From: Deltaproteobacteria bacterium
GTDB lineage: Bacteria; Desulfobacterota; Binatia; UTPRO1
NCBI GenBank assembly: GCA_016200545.1
Contig: JACQEO010000041.1
Location: forward strand, 21,013-85,012
DNA length: 64,000 nucleotides
Direction of reading: 5' to 3'
The position numbers were made by a program, and so were the translations under genes. Positions 63,921 to 64,000 of this stretch are shown here, one piece after another. How positions within the stretch are numbered: the first letter of the stretch is position 1; each line of letters begins with the position of its first letter. The notes beneath the pieces were generated by a model. That model ran no database searches. It worked only from the letters and a program-made list of their open reading frames with translations, and was not told the origin of the DNA.

Positions 63921-64000
63921 ATGGGGTGGGATGCGGTGGTGGAGCGGTTCCTCAAGCGGAGTCCGCTGACGGTGATGGCGCACCTGACGCTGCGGCGGGC
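63921..64000 (+). CDS. Transposase (IS4-like), cut by the window end
   Basis: ATG 63921, preceded by GGGAGG at 7 bases, opens MGWDAVVERFLKRSPLTVMA and continues HLTLRRA to the window edge. The 'VxERFxxxSPxxVM' opening is typical of a group of IS4-type transposases. Only 27 codons are visible. The repeated GCCGCTGATCGTCAC at 63770-63784 and 63803-63817 may mark the insertion boundary. Confidence 0.55.
   Translation, partial: MGWDAVVERFLKRSPLTVMAHLTLRR

Overview
The window is high-GC bacterial DNA from an uncultured-type lineage. Secreted NHL/YD-repeat proteins with long Thr/Pro linkers, an F420-type deazaflavin oxidoreductase, very long cyclase/ATPase proteins and many toxin-antitoxin modules recall assemblies of the deltaproteobacterial Binatia/Binatota group. 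That assignment is from memory of gene content, not from a marker gene. No rRNA, CRISPR array or replication origin was seen. Three tRNAs (Glu, Gln, Lys) are clear.

Layout. 0-7.7 kb is a toxin-antitoxin cluster: a BrnT-like remnant with its antitoxin, a YefM-like antitoxin with a decayed PIN toxin, VapBC, a Phd/PIN pair and a HigBA pair. Between them lie a class III cyclase with TPRs, a GNAT enzyme and an HTH-GHKL ATPase-STAS-like regulator. 7.8-15.4 kb is one very long minus-strand gene, now in four pieces: zinc ribbons, class III cyclase, AAA+ ATPase and helical repeats, then about ten tandem SnoaL/NTF2-like modules. 15.7-20.4 kb is a plus-strand operon of TonB-dependent receptor, periplasmic binding protein and sensor kinase. 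20.4-31.6 kb holds small metabolic and envelope genes: a lipoprotein with 59 cysteines, a YheU-type protein, a MerT-like protein, a beta-propeller lipoprotein, an MBL-rhodanese enzyme with a divergent TetR, LysE, cupin, an SMP-30-like lactonase, GNAT, a DUF6817-like protein, a methyltransferase, a HIT protein and a TumE-type TA pair. 32.7-39.4 kb is a giant secreted NHL/YD-repeat (RHS) protein in three frames.

39.6-50.4 kb looks like core chromosome: tRNA-Glu, tRNA-Gln, envelope glycosylation genes, glutaminyl- and glutamyl-tRNA synthetases, a response regulator with a good terminator, and an SDR. At tRNA-Lys (50.3 kb) an integrated element begins. Its tyrosine recombinase reads antisense into the tRNA and is preceded by HTH genes, two tiny overlapping ORFs, a RepA-like ATPase and a MerR-like HTH gene. 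At 56.2-57.3 kb an IS630-type element with 11-bp terminal repeats and TA duplications has split another gene. The last 6 kb holds a frameshifted HNH endonuclease, noncoding repeats, a truncated DUF4394 protein, a SPOR protein, a pectate-lyase-like protein, a secreted protein with an HETREAVTDP motif, and the start of another transposase.

A recurring feature is the single-base frame break. About nine genes show one, the cyclase/NTF2 gene also has an in-frame stop, and most tRNA, synthetase and signalling genes are intact. The breaks mean either real decay of accessory genes or uncorrected indels in the assembly; read-level data would decide.
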